64,000 nucleotides of DNA from Rosistilla carotiformis (GTDB taxonomy: Bacteria; Planctomycetota; Planctomycetia; Pirellulales; Pirellulaceae): assembly GCF_007753095.1 (NCBI RefSeq), contig NZ_CP036348.1, forward strand, positions 5,991,411 through 6,055,410, in the 5' to 3' direction. Under the pieces are notes generated by a model, which made no database searches, was not told the DNA's origin, and saw only the letters and a list, made by a program, of their open reading frames with translations. The position numbers and the translations under genes are program-made. This document shows positions 46,901-54,042 of this stretch, piece by piece. The stretch's first letter is position 1, and each line of letters opens with the position of its first letter.

Positions 46901-48402
46901 ATATGTTGCGAACCAGCAACGGTGAAATTCGCGTGTCCGCTGGCGGATCGATCGTGCTGGCAGATCCCGACCTCAGCAACGACGGCGGCGACCGGACTGC
47001 CGATCCCGAGATCGTCGCTGGGGGCGACAATGGACGGATCCTGTTGCAGACCGACGCCGACCTCACCATCGACGAAGGAGTTCAAATCCACGCGTCGCAA
47101 TCGACGGCCGGCGCGGTGAGGATCGCCGCTGTCGGAGAGATCCTGCTAGGCGAACAGATCGAAATCAACACCGGCGCCAGCACCGGTGTGGCTCGCGTCT
47201 TTGCACCGCGTCCCGAGGAAGGCGTGACCGACACGGCGTTCTACGATTACGATACCGTCACGACGACGATACTCGCATCGGAACCGGGAGGTTTCGGCGG
47301 CGATCTGACGATCGACGTGGGAACGGCCGGCGAACGCGGGCTGGCGATCGAAATCGATTGGGGTGCGGAAAGCAATCGGTTCCAGGTCGTCGACGGGATC
47401 GATGGCGAATCGATGACGACCGTCCATCACACGTACACCGAAGCGGAAATTTTGACGACCACGCTCAACGGTCGATCTTCCTCGACCAATCCCGTGGAAG
47501 TTCGTTTTACCGTTCGTCAACACGAATCGATCGTATTGGAAGGCGCGTCGATCGAACAGGGAATATCGGGAGCCCAGATCGTCGATGGCGGCCTCGTTTC
47601 TTCGACGGACAATCCGCAGACCAGCCCGTTGTTAGAAAATGGCGAAGCGCAGTTCACGGTTCCCAACTTGTCGATTCCAACCCGGCTGTTCTTTCCACCG
47701 CCGGAGTATCCTGAGTTGGTGCGTCGCCTCAGTGAAGCGTACGCCGAAACATCGACTCTGTTGACGACGACTTTGACATCCACCGAGACCTCGTCGGTCA
47801 CCACCACCACCTCACGCGATGAATACTTTCAAATCCGTGTGATCTCTCCCGATCCCAATATTGAATCGGAAGTCCCGCCCGAGCGCCTGCCCGACGACAT
47901 CCTTTCGGGCGACAAACTGCAAACGTTGTTTGCCAACTTGCCCGATGGGACCTACGAGATCGAATACGTGTTGGGAGAAGGGAACGCACGGTCGATCTTG
48001 CGCGTGGAGATCCGCCAAGGCAAGCCGATCATTCCGGGAGAGGATTTGGAGGGAGGCCTCCTGAAGCTGAAAGAACTGGATTTGGATTTGTTGCAGGAGC
48101 CTGCTCTGCCGATTCAACAGCAGCCCGACGATTTTGAATCGACCGACGCGACGTCCTCGGTCGATGCGGCGGAGTTCACCTTGGTCGATCCCAGCAAGCC
48201 AGAGCACGTTATCCCACAAGTTCATGCCGAGACACCCGAAAGGCTGGATGGATGGCAAGATGCCGTGACGACCGAAAACGATGAAGGCGTGACCTTGGCA
48301 ACGGGAAGCGTATTGCTGGGGTTGTTGGCCAAGAAACAACAACGTCCCCGCGGCGGCGAATACAGCCTGACGAGGCGCATTGTGCGTCGCTTTGCCAAAT
48401 AA
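34945..48402 (+). CDS. Giant LEPR-XLL-type, LamG- and repeat-containing surface protein (4485 aa)
   Basis: The N-terminus has an Arg-rich lead and LEKRIVLDA at 48-56, a variant of the planctomycete LEPR-XLL export motif. Domains by position: a PATR-like autotransporter stretch (~245-310, TLAPGDSPGSLTV), a right-handed beta-helix region (~450-745), two LamG/concanavalin-like domains (~751-930 and ~975-1165), Asp/Gly-rich strands, then seven or more related ~228-residue units from ~1840 to ~3900 (clear unit starts at residues 1908, 2137, 2366, 2595, 3312, 3540, 3766). A Thr/Glu-rich C-terminal region ends in a short hydrophobic stretch plus basic tail (TGSVLLGLLAKKQQ...RRFAK). The composition is acidic, which suggests calcium binding. 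The likely role is adhesion or a cell-surface fibre. The kinase gene starts 48 bp downstream. Confidence 0.9.
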   Translation: MRLLHALQRFNQAKAWARQLLRVRGAQPVRPPLPVRLRRAAPLSVGRLEKRIVLDAGGVLSAMGELVITSDAAVANETVTIDSNTDGELQITQLGSPLEIVDHLGAPVTSLDTVTSIDVSLGGGQDHLVVDFHNAPNDASLPSITYHGGPNSDPGEAASDRLSLIGDGTQTAVYSLNTLLPAEGSITVGDPALGSSTITFTGLKPIEITGMSSTLLQAGDSGAGDSPTVRITGEFDLTANGSEADLQIHNGASLSGTGTVLAGDRTASVNLQSGSTLAPGDSPGSLTVANLNLSSGSTFAVEIDDHDANDPLAALPGGIAGVDYDQMRVEGTVTIGTDVLLNLEDLGSTEANPRDVYTIIDNDGTDAVVGRFVDTSNVVLENGGTVTAVGGLQYRIDYNGGDGNDVTLIGIPATRAEVFVSHDFTQSPGSVIADVDFNTAGNQPGILGIDAFPTLEEAIQSVDLGGTVYVDAGTYVHTGTLRIDRSVTIEGQGMGQTELRKAGAPAGNYDEAIRITADNVTLRGMQLGWVDFLANDYQGYVVLTQADHTTIHQVQFGESFGGNPLDDEGYRSAIVFETADHLEVSDSIFEGRWGRATIRDGADGSGENFLITRNEFREDHFRWGPIAIGPQGTFGEPNNFAFSGEISFNYFGNGLDPVDFQSSGDQNHTVTITNQGLTPDGLLIDHNTFDWRDTDTQNQNGVHAQPAGVYINPAFTNHTDQIRIQDNIFYGFAYGGQQPGEEQPTWQPAAGRFDGAIYLDGDGDFGLVQDDRIDIGDSGSFTVWINPDVLGKRQEIAGGAVEFQLRHSNDLYFYPGNLGDGDTLVWSTDTIAADTWTHLAFTWDHASQQGHIYIDGVEVAYRSGYDPDVSPDWTEIVDTMQAIFIGRDPGNPDARDFHGSMDDLAFFDAVLSQTEVQSVMTGGAATYAADARMIAHWDFDQTSGKTAIDNQQGIEMRLVTDGIVPLGPEFVAGAGRFDGALAFDGADDFATFQDATFDVGSSGTLNFWVQMDATDRRNQFFEGPENGGFEMQYRTNGSGQVYGRTSTNGDYVIRSGGDAAVLDSGWHNIQYTWDFATSEMQIYVDGVESTYLSSYTPENLNWTSVADTVNGLMFMGRDASSSDRFFDGMMDDVAWYDTALSTAERDAIRAAGVSTHANLVAHWAFDQAPTAENTYTGDNGTSIVLYLQQLPPAPPIQGSGVITPADAVVVNNAFFANDVDSNQTLDASNITGDDANPFANGDQTNATAIPLAEFYTLRFGSSAAYQSTQFQSDIATTLPHIGAYQGDPIAVGVEDMLIVGTDQDDMLVVTFDGEASGTFVLTTGIGTADEITLGPVSFSDITSITFDSYGGDDVLKIVQPDNGSIDVSGGIYFNAGSQANDGIGNDAIPGIDGDTLILEASPAMTTIDSVHYFFEDEGTVGHVGSIVITDATNNGGLGGSTTIYYDGLEPIFDNLNVDDRSFTFNSSAATETITLSSPGDAVGPLPTPLDNKIVSDNGGIPLSEVVHFNNPNVSMTIHGGDGNQTINVDSLDSDYRAALTINGDDGGTDVVNFNSSLGTLLLGSGSVTGTLAVTAETINIHADVSIDTSGGVTDGDVTFDAVAGIAMHDSSTIAAGDADIRMTSQGDIAISRITSAETVALTTTAGRIIDNRSSDEAANITATSAALRAETGIGSGTAADDADLDLDVSNLAAVTNAGDIHLQNAKELSVETVDGLSGIAVTDSLNNNALGNITIRTAGAFQIAAGTGVLNDDGGDITLAAEGTSIGDSLTIEADVTAAGGSGNIYLLAGDSITVAVVAITATQAGAILLKSGTDFNNGSPQIGNAAGLIALTGSAHVQTDAGHISLLSADSIDLGSDVRVQTADSGTIDLDSSVGEISMDATAILESTDGDIRVSAHGDFTIGDIVATSANVSLISATGSILDADANDSDLDVVAQRLRFNAAVGFGELGTGANAIETSVVVVSGRSTSGGIHLIESDAVTVGDVDAMVYRVSATTVPTAIVDGSQGDLVTTADNGSIVLRSIAGDITLTDGTAAADGNAVVAHGNGNVLISAEGLDTDIVVDADVRSTSGNLSLIAARDLQLGGNVDIQTAGDGTIDVEASTGSLAMDATATLQSVAGDIRGLANNDLTIGDIFATDANVSLTARTGSILDADGDDADSDVTAQGLRLNAGNAVGTLGASSNAIETSVGVVTARAAAGGINLLESDAVTVGDVAITVNRVASDGSVVVVEDAAQSDLVTTADNGSIVLRSLAGDITLTDGNAATDGNAVVAHGSGNVFIAAEGIDTDIVADADVRSTSGNLSLIAAGDLQLNTNVDVQTGTDGTIDVEATTGSLAMNSTATLQSDAGDIRGFANNDLTIGDIVATDANVSLTAIDGSILDADPDDADIDVTAEGLRLNAANGIGTLGASSNAIETSVGVVTARAAAGGINLLESDAVTVVDVAITVKRVTSDTSVVEVIDAAQSDLVTTADNGSIVLRSLAGDITLTNGTAAADGNAVVAHGSGNVLISAEGIDTDIVADADIRSTSGNLSLIAAGDLKLNADVDVQTGTDGTIDVEASTGSLAMDATATLQSVTGDIRGLANNDLTIGDIFATDANVSLTARTGSILDADPVDADIDVTAEGLRLNAGNAVGTLGASSNAIETSVGVVTARAAAGGINLLETDAVTVGDVAITVNRVTSDASVVEVIDAAQNDLVTTADNGSIVLRSLAGDITLTDGTAAADGNAVVADGSGNVLLQTISTTADIVIDASVRSESGHVSINAADDIHQNADLMTGGEGTISLTASNSNDDGVGNDGIVMRSDAQTVSGGGNIRLQAAGESDLFLGLIDAGTGDVSLLAERDVLDNNGSTLGNVRGDALRIVADANGNQTGTIGTSDTGNSIESNDHAIQTAVTTLAAVAADGIYILESDAIAIDHTTDISVQQVGADATVTTITDASLSDLETTDAGPIKLKTLAGTITINEGDADDNGLHAAGLGDVLLAAGGDASDVVINADVASDSGNVSLSAADDIALAADLSTGGEGTVWSQAGNAFAETPAVDGFHMLVGSTITSGADIAIETLGESDLVVQAIDAGTDAVRLSAAGNIIDGNGATLNITAGSVMLIADANSDGEGSIGSPDPSSLPSDNLKAIDIAAQRVAARSADGIYLHQTAGDLTVDTVSVDVNRVHFNSTTSEDSQTLADLETTDSGSIKVVASDGDLTLDDGDDDGIAVSAAGGGDVLLDARGSGNLNINGSVFSGSGQIGLQAQESIELANDVTVQTGGDGTIAIDASLSAGTSGAIAMAAEARVQTVNGDIHIAADQTISVGRIETLANVSITSIAGSIVDTDMDDAAIDVTAAGLRMNALNGVGMLGATANGLETQVATLSARAGNGGVHVIEADGLRIDDVAVQVQRPEFRSTQTTVNDLAQSDLRTTDDGSIVLRSLAGEITLNEGTASAGDGAIQADGIGNVLIAAEGLGSQINANANIVSGVGNISLIAADSIAVAAGVNVTTAANGTIDLEATAGALTMAATATLQTEAGDIRAAAGADLTIGDIVATDADVSLISTGGSILDADPDDADVDVTANRLRLAAAIGVGTATNAIETDVDTLSGRATSGGIQLLETDSIAIDDVEVTVQRVGNDASSTDRTDALQSDLRTTDGDGSIALQTIDGSITLNEGTAASGDGAISADGSGNVQIDANGADSDLIAGADIASGSGAIVIDASRNILLNAFVDVTTAGAGTIDLTATTGNLTMAPTATLQSVAGNITGTAEQDVTIGDITSTMANVILTSQSSQIIDADPAGDSDQDIAAVEAILTAPLGIGVGNAIETSVDVLEAEATTSGTIEIVESDAIELRRVITGDGRIAVTAGGTITATEVQSTNTSSSDAAIGQADSRDIALVANGAASSILVTKITAAAGADVHLTADNDILDTDIDDDNLIFADDLHLIAGNQSDDGDNAVQLTTTINDLQAEVSGSGRGDLEILETDALNLVTSDEATDADMLRTSNGEIRVSAGGSIVLADPDLSNDGGDRTADPEIVAGGDNGRILLQTDADLTIDEGVQIHASQSTAGAVRIAAVGEILLGEQIEINTGASTGVARVFAPRPEEGVTDTAFYDYDTVTTTILASEPGGFGGDLTIDVGTAGERGLAIEIDWGAESNRFQVVDGIDGESMTTVHHTYTEAEILTTTLNGRSSSTNPVEVRFTVRQHESIVLEGASIEQGISGAQIVDGGLVSSTDNPQTSPLLENGEAQFTVPNLSIPTRLFFPPPEYPELVRRLSEAYAETSTLLTTTLTSTETSSVTTTTSRDEYFQIRVISPDPNIESEVPPERLPDDILSGDKLQTLFANLPDGTYEIEYVLGEGNARSILRVEIRQGKPIIPGEDLEGGLLKLKELDLDLLQEPALPIQQQPDDFESTDATSSVDAAEFTLVDPSKPEHVIPQVHAETPERLDGWQDAVTTENDEGVTLATGSVLLGLLAKKQQRPRGGEYSLTRRIVRRFAK
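40453..43160 (+). repeat. In-frame tandem coding repeat, exact 687-bp period (about 4 units)
   Basis: The landmark encoding A-T-D/S-A-N-V-S-L begins at 40666, 41353, 42040 and 42727, so the period is exactly 687 bp (229 codons) each time. The units starting at 41353 and 42727 share F-A-T-D, T-A-R-T-G and N-A-G-N-A-V, while the unit at 42040 differs (V-A-T-D, T-A-I-D-G, N-A-A-N-G-I). More diverged copies at 44878, 45562 and 46240 are 684 and 678 bp apart. Confidence 0.9.
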
Positions 48403-48450
48403 TTCGCTCGCACCCTACAGAAGCCACATTTTTGTTCGGACAGTTTGACG

Positions 48451-51400
48451 ATGACCAACAACGATCCTCACGACAATGACGACCGGAAAGGCGCGGATAA
48501 ATCGGAACCGATGTTCCCTCTCCGCGCCCCGGAGGACCACGTAGTGCCACCGAGCGACGCGGATGAGTCCAATGCTCCGGCAAGCGAGCAGGTGGGGGAC
48601 CAAACCGTTGAGTTCGACGAGGAGACCAGCTTTGACGTCGACGATTCACCGTTGAGCAAAGCGTTTGGCCCAACGGGGACGATCGTAGAAGGCGAACATT
48701 TCCTCGATCCCCAACAAACATTTTTCCCCGGCGATCAAACGGTTGAGTTCACTCAACAGGCTTCCGACGATTCCCCTACGCTCGATGCGGACGACTTGCA
48801 GGCGCTGCAGTCCGACGGACCAATCCAGCCCGATCTGGCTCGAACGGTCGACGAAGCCTTTGGTAAGACGTTCGAGACTCCAACCGTCGACCTCGGTAAT
48901 CCTCAAGGGGTCGCCGATTTCCCCACGCAAGAATTTGAAAGCGGGATGATTCCCGATTCGTCGGATCTGAAGGAGACGATCGATCCCGATTCGGTACTCA
49001 ATGGTAACAACATCACCCAAACGATCGACTCACGCGCGCTCAGCGATGAAGACAAACGGATTTGGGGACTGACGACCGATTTCAGCGTTGCCAGCGAAGA
49101 AGCTCCGCGACCGGCAGCGCCCCGTGGCGCGGTCGATCGCGATAACATCACCGAGAGCAAGGTCTTAGTTCCTGGCCGGCAATTGTCGGGCATCGGCACC
49201 GACCTCACCCTGGGATCCGATTACGAATTGATCGAGGTCCTGGGCGAAGGTGGAATGGGCACGGTCTACCTGGCCCGCCAGACCTCGCTGGACCGGCTCG
49301 TAGCGCTCAAGATGGTCCGTCCACTGCCCGATGCCAAGGCCCAACAACTGCGTGAAACCGGGCGACTGGACGCTGCCGAAAACAATCGCCGAAACCAATT
49401 CCTCTCCGAAGCGATCGTCACGGGCGACCTCGACCATCCCAACATCGTCCCGATCCATGACCTGGCATTGGCCGACGACAAGGCCTTGTTCTACGCGATG
49501 AAAAAGGTCGACGGAACGCCCTGGTCTCAAGCGATCATGGACAAATCGCAAGACGAGAACCTCGAAATCTTGCTGAAAGTCTGCGATGCGATCGGATTTG
49601 CCCATGCCCGCGGCGTCGTTCATCGCGACATCAAGCCCGAAAACGTGATGCTTGGTGAGTTTGGGGTGGTGATGCTGATGGACTGGGGATTGGCGATTCC
49701 TAAACCCGGCTGCAAAAAGAAGTCGACGATACAAAAGGCGGCAAGTTTGGGTGGTTCGCCTGCTTACATGGCCCCCGAGATGGCCACGGGCCCGGTCGAA
49801 AGCATTGGACCGGCCAGCGACATCTACCTGTTAGGCGCAGTCCTGTTCGAAATCATCACCGGCCGCCCACCGCACATCGGCAACAACTTAACCCAATGTT
49901 TAAAAGCGGCTGTCACAAACCAGATCGTCGAAGTCTCCAGCCGCCACGATGGCGAACTGATGCAGATCGCCCGAACCGCGATGGCGACCAAGCCTTCGCG
50001 ACGCTATGCCACGGTTGCCGATTTGCAAAAAGCAATTCGCCAGTACCGATCGCATGCCGAGAGCATCATGATGACGGTGCGTGCCGATACGGATCTGCTG
50101 CAGGCCGAAGAATCGAACGAATACACCGATTTCGCACGGGCCACGTTTGGATTCGAAGAAGCGTTGACGCTTTGGCCAGGCAACGAGATCGCGGCCCATG
50201 GATTGGACAAAGCACGGATCGCCTATGCAACCAACGCTTTGCAAAAGGAAGACTTTGAACTCGGGCTCTCACTGCTGGATTCCGGTCAAGAAGCGCATCG
50301 TCCGCTGATCGATAAACTGCAGCACGGTCAACAAGACCGCGATTCCCGTCGCGGACGTCTGCGCCTCGCCAAACAAGTCGCCGTCGGCCTGGTCGCTTTT
50401 ATCTTGCTCGGGGGCACCGGCGCGCTCTATAAGATCAGCACCGAAAAGAACCGCGCCGTCGATGCGGAACGCCAAGCCCGCACCAACGCTCGACTGGCCG
50501 AAGCGAAGCGAGCCGAAGCGTTAGCGAACATGGAGCTTGCCAGGCGAAGCCAGGTCGAGGCAGAATACCAGAAAGGGATCGCTCAAGAGGAGGCCGATGA
50601 AGCCGATCGGCAGCGAGCGATCGCCACGCAAAAAGCGATCGAGGCGGAGAGCAATTTCCAATTGGCCGCCGCCAACGAACGCAAGGCGATCAAAAATGCC
50701 GAAGAAGCGGCGCGACAAGAACAGATCGCTTTGCAGCAACGTTCGATCGCCATTAAGAATGCCGAAGAAGCGATTCGCCAACGCGAGAACGCGGTCTACG
50801 AAGCGTATGTTGCGCAGATCGGTTTGGCCAAAGCACGGATCGACCAAAACGAATTCGATGACGCACGTCGCATTCTGTTGGAATTGAAAGCTCAGACTGC
50901 CGAGGGTGAATCGCCTGGCTGGGAATGGCAATGGCTGTGGCATCAAGCCAACCAGGCTCAAGATGACAAACCGTTGTCGGCCGCCGGACGCAATCTCGCG
51001 ATCAACCGCACCGCCAACCAAGCGATCGTGACACTTGAAGATGGCACGACGCAACGCATCGAAATCGACGACGCCGGGAAGATCACAACAGCCGAGGTCG
51101 GCCAATTGCCCAGCCTGGGATCAGTCGAGGTGACGGCGATCTCTCCCGACCAACAGGCGATCGCCACGGCGGGTGCCGATGGAATCGTGCGGTTGTACGA
51201 TGCCAAGACGCTCGAATTGCGGAGCGTGTTGCGCGGTCACACCGACGAAATCACCTCGCTTGGTTTTGTCGACGAACAACGTTTGATCAGCGGCAGCCGC
51301 GATCGAACGCTGCGATTGTGGGATCTGAACCAACAGCGAGAACTGGCGCAGTGTTGGCACATCGCCGCGGTCAACGACCTGTCGCTGTCGCTCGCCGACG

Positions 51401-54042
51401 GCCGAGTCCGCATCCTGGCGGCGGTCGCCGATGAACGCTCCGGCCGCGCCGTGGTCTGGGACCTCGAGGCGGGACAATTTCAACGCGTCGGCGATTTCCT
51501 GGAACACGATGCGCCTCTGATGGCCGTCGCACTCTCCGCCGATGGACTCCGCGCCGCCTCGGGCGACCGCAGCGGCCGCGTGCTCGTCTGGGAAACCAAC
51601 GCGGTTCACCCGGTCGATTATGCGTCGCGGATCACGATGGCGGTCAAAGCGATCTCGGGATCCGATGCTCTCGCAAATCCCGCTGCCCCATCCGACGCGC
51701 GCTCGCCGCAAGCGACGTCGTTTCGTGAACTTATCGATGCGCAATCCAACGAGACGCTGAAACTGACGCCCACCGATTCGCAGGCGTCGCTCGCGGCGGC
51801 GCACACCGATGCGATCGAATCGATCGAGTTCAACGCCGATGGGACACAATTGCTGACGACGTCCGACGATTACACGATCAAGCTCTGGGATGTCGCATCG
51901 ACTCGATTGACCAAGACACTTCGCGGGCACGGCGGCTGGGTTCGCGACGCGGTCTTCTTTCCTGGAAACGATGGCCGGATCTTGTCGACAGGAAACGATG
52001 CGGCGGTCCGCGTTTGGCAACCGGCGACGCTACAGGACACCGTCGCGTTCCAATCGACCGAATCGGACATGCCATCGCTGCAAACGCGCCCTCACGACGA
52101 CGAGATCTGGTCGGCGTCGTTCAACACCGACGGAACAAAGATCGTCACGGCCAGCCGAGACCACACGGCACGCATTTTGGAGATCGATCCGCAGACGTTG
52201 GGTTTCAAAAACACGGTCGACTTGGTCGACGAGAACGGACGCCTGCAGGAGGGTTCGCCATTTGTTGCCCTTTCGCTGGCGGTCGATCCAAGCCACAACC
52301 GGTTGTTTGTCGGCAGTGCCGATTCCACCGTCCGCGTCTGGGATATGGGAAGCGGCAGCCAATTATCGAGCGCTATCGGAACCGGACTCAACACAACCCT
52401 TGCGGTCTCGTCCGACGGCAGGTTGTTGGTCACTGGCAGCAGCGACGAAGAGGCGAGGTTCCTGGTTTGGGAAATCGACGCGCAGGGCATGATCGCCGAA
52501 AAGCCGAAGTTCCGACTGAAACAACATCAAACCACCGTCACCGCAATCGCGATCTCACCCGACAACCGCCGGATCTTCACCGGCGATCGCAACGGGCTAG
52601 GCGTGCTGTGGGATAGTGCGACCGGCAAAGCCGTCGGGGCAGCGTTGAACCAACACCTTGGATTCCGGATCAATGCGGCACAGTTCACCCCCGACAGCCA
52701 GCAGTTGTTGATTGCCGCCGACGATCAAAAGGTCTCGCGGGTCGATTTAAAGACGCTGCAAATGTTGGACGTCCTTCCGCACCCAGGTTTTGTCACGCGG
52801 CTGAGCATCGCCCCCGATGGACGAACCGCCGCGACGTTGGCGGAATCGTCGCTCGAAGGAACGCTCACCAGCACCGTCACGCTGTGGGACCTCAGCAATG
52901 GAAAGGACCGCGTGATCGATCGCGCGGTCCGCCGCAGTGAAGCGTCCGAAGCGGAAGCGGCGAAAAACCAACGCATCGTGAGCGTTCGATTTGGCGATTC
53001 GGAAACGCTTGTCACCTCGCACGATCAAACCTCCGGCGACGTGGTCAAAGTCTGGCGACTCACCGGCGGAAAGGCCACCGTGGGGCAGGTCTTGCAGATG
53101 CCGAAGAAGCTGGCGACGTTGGCCGATGCGGTCCCGATGGGAACCGACCGCCTGCTCTCGCTGGCCGGCGACGCGGCGTTCCTGTGGGACCTAAAAAGTC
53201 TGAATCACATCCGCAGCTATCGATCGCACGGGGGCGTGACCGAAGCCGATTTCTCGTTCGATGGAAAATACGTCGTCACGGGAAGTCGTTCGATCCGGAT
53301 TTGGGACGTCGCTTCGGGGCGATCGCTGCAGAAGATGGAGGTCCCGCACGATGGAGCGGTCCGCACGGTCCAATTCTCGCCAATCGAATCGGATTACACT
53401 TTTGCCAGCGGCGGCGAGGATGGTGTCTGTCGTCTGTGGCGTTGGGATCCACAACAGCAAGCGATCACACTGATCAAAGAATTGCAGGACGCGGGAACCG
53501 AGAAAGCCACGATTCATCAAGTCCGCTTCTCCCCCGACGGGAAGTATCTGTTGAGTGTTGGCGACGATGCGATTGCTCGCGTTTGGAGTGTCGACCAAGA
53601 TCAACCGCCACACCGGTTCAAAGACAAGGAATCCGATGCACCATTCTTGTGCGGAGCGTTCTCCGCCGATGGCCAATGGATCGCCGTAGGGTCTGAAGAC
53701 CGGCAAGCCCGCGTTTGGCAATTAACCGATGACCGCGAGGGTGCCGACACGCCGCGAAGCGTCTTGCAGGGACATGCCGATCAGATCGAAGCGATCGGAT
53801 TTCTGGGAAGCGATCCGCGACAGCGTCGCATCATGACCGCCAGTCGCGATAAATCGGCGCGACTGTGGGACCCGCGACTGTCCGATCGGTCGGGCAAGGG
53901 ACGCGAGATCCTCGCGCTCCGCAAGCACTCCTTGGGGCTGACGGCTGTCGACGCCACGCGCGATGGCAGCCTGATGATGACCGCCAGCCGCGATGGCACG
54001 ATCATCTTGTGGCCCGCCGGCTATGCGACGCCAACGATGTAG
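48451..54042 (+). CDS. Membrane Ser/Thr protein kinase with C-terminal WD40 propellers (1863 aa)
   Basis: Start ATG 48451; a TTG two codons earlier is ignored. Residues 1-255 are acidic and disordered, with GDQTVEF occurring twice. The Hanks-type kinase domain spans ~258-530: LGEGGMGTVYLA loop, VALKM lysine, HRDIKPENVM (His391) and DWG at 411 where DFG is usual. One membrane helix lies at ~644-662, a long Ala/Glu/Arg coiled coil at ~670-800, and from ~889 to the end about 20 WD-like repeats closing in L/V-W-D (for example LRLWDLNQ, IKLWDVAS, IRIWDVAS), enough for two or three propellers. The kinase is cytoplasmic and the WD part extracytoplasmic by simple topology. It is likely cotranscribed with the giant protein. 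Confidence 0.93.
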   Translation: MTNNDPHDNDDRKGADKSEPMFPLRAPEDHVVPPSDADESNAPASEQVGDQTVEFDEETSFDVDDSPLSKAFGPTGTIVEGEHFLDPQQTFFPGDQTVEFTQQASDDSPTLDADDLQALQSDGPIQPDLARTVDEAFGKTFETPTVDLGNPQGVADFPTQEFESGMIPDSSDLKETIDPDSVLNGNNITQTIDSRALSDEDKRIWGLTTDFSVASEEAPRPAAPRGAVDRDNITESKVLVPGRQLSGIGTDLTLGSDYELIEVLGEGGMGTVYLARQTSLDRLVALKMVRPLPDAKAQQLRETGRLDAAENNRRNQFLSEAIVTGDLDHPNIVPIHDLALADDKALFYAMKKVDGTPWSQAIMDKSQDENLEILLKVCDAIGFAHARGVVHRDIKPENVMLGEFGVVMLMDWGLAIPKPGCKKKSTIQKAASLGGSPAYMAPEMATGPVESIGPASDIYLLGAVLFEIITGRPPHIGNNLTQCLKAAVTNQIVEVSSRHDGELMQIARTAMATKPSRRYATVADLQKAIRQYRSHAESIMMTVRADTDLLQAEESNEYTDFARATFGFEEALTLWPGNEIAAHGLDKARIAYATNALQKEDFELGLSLLDSGQEAHRPLIDKLQHGQQDRDSRRGRLRLAKQVAVGLVAFILLGGTGALYKISTEKNRAVDAERQARTNARLAEAKRAEALANMELARRSQVEAEYQKGIAQEEADEADRQRAIATQKAIEAESNFQLAAANERKAIKNAEEAARQEQIALQQRSIAIKNAEEAIRQRENAVYEAYVAQIGLAKARIDQNEFDDARRILLELKAQTAEGESPGWEWQWLWHQANQAQDDKPLSAAGRNLAINRTANQAIVTLEDGTTQRIEIDDAGKITTAEVGQLPSLGSVEVTAISPDQQAIATAGADGIVRLYDAKTLELRSVLRGHTDEITSLGFVDEQRLISGSRDRTLRLWDLNQQRELAQCWHIAAVNDLSLSLADGRVRILAAVADERSGRAVVWDLEAGQFQRVGDFLEHDAPLMAVALSADGLRAASGDRSGRVLVWETNAVHPVDYASRITMAVKAISGSDALANPAAPSDARSPQATSFRELIDAQSNETLKLTPTDSQASLAAAHTDAIESIEFNADGTQLLTTSDDYTIKLWDVASTRLTKTLRGHGGWVRDAVFFPGNDGRILSTGNDAAVRVWQPATLQDTVAFQSTESDMPSLQTRPHDDEIWSASFNTDGTKIVTASRDHTARILEIDPQTLGFKNTVDLVDENGRLQEGSPFVALSLAVDPSHNRLFVGSADSTVRVWDMGSGSQLSSAIGTGLNTTLAVSSDGRLLVTGSSDEEARFLVWEIDAQGMIAEKPKFRLKQHQTTVTAIAISPDNRRIFTGDRNGLGVLWDSATGKAVGAALNQHLGFRINAAQFTPDSQQLLIAADDQKVSRVDLKTLQMLDVLPHPGFVTRLSIAPDGRTAATLAESSLEGTLTSTVTLWDLSNGKDRVIDRAVRRSEASEAEAAKNQRIVSVRFGDSETLVTSHDQTSGDVVKVWRLTGGKATVGQVLQMPKKLATLADAVPMGTDRLLSLAGDAAFLWDLKSLNHIRSYRSHGGVTEADFSFDGKYVVTGSRSIRIWDVASGRSLQKMEVPHDGAVRTVQFSPIESDYTFASGGEDGVCRLWRWDPQQQAITLIKELQDAGTEKATIHQVRFSPDGKYLLSVGDDAIARVWSVDQDQPPHRFKDKESDAPFLCGAFSADGQWIAVGSEDRQARVWQLTDDREGADTPRSVLQGHADQIEAIGFLGSDPRQRRIMTASRDKSARLWDPRLSDRSGKGREILALRKHSLGLTAVDATRDGSLMMTASRDGTIILWPAGYATPTM

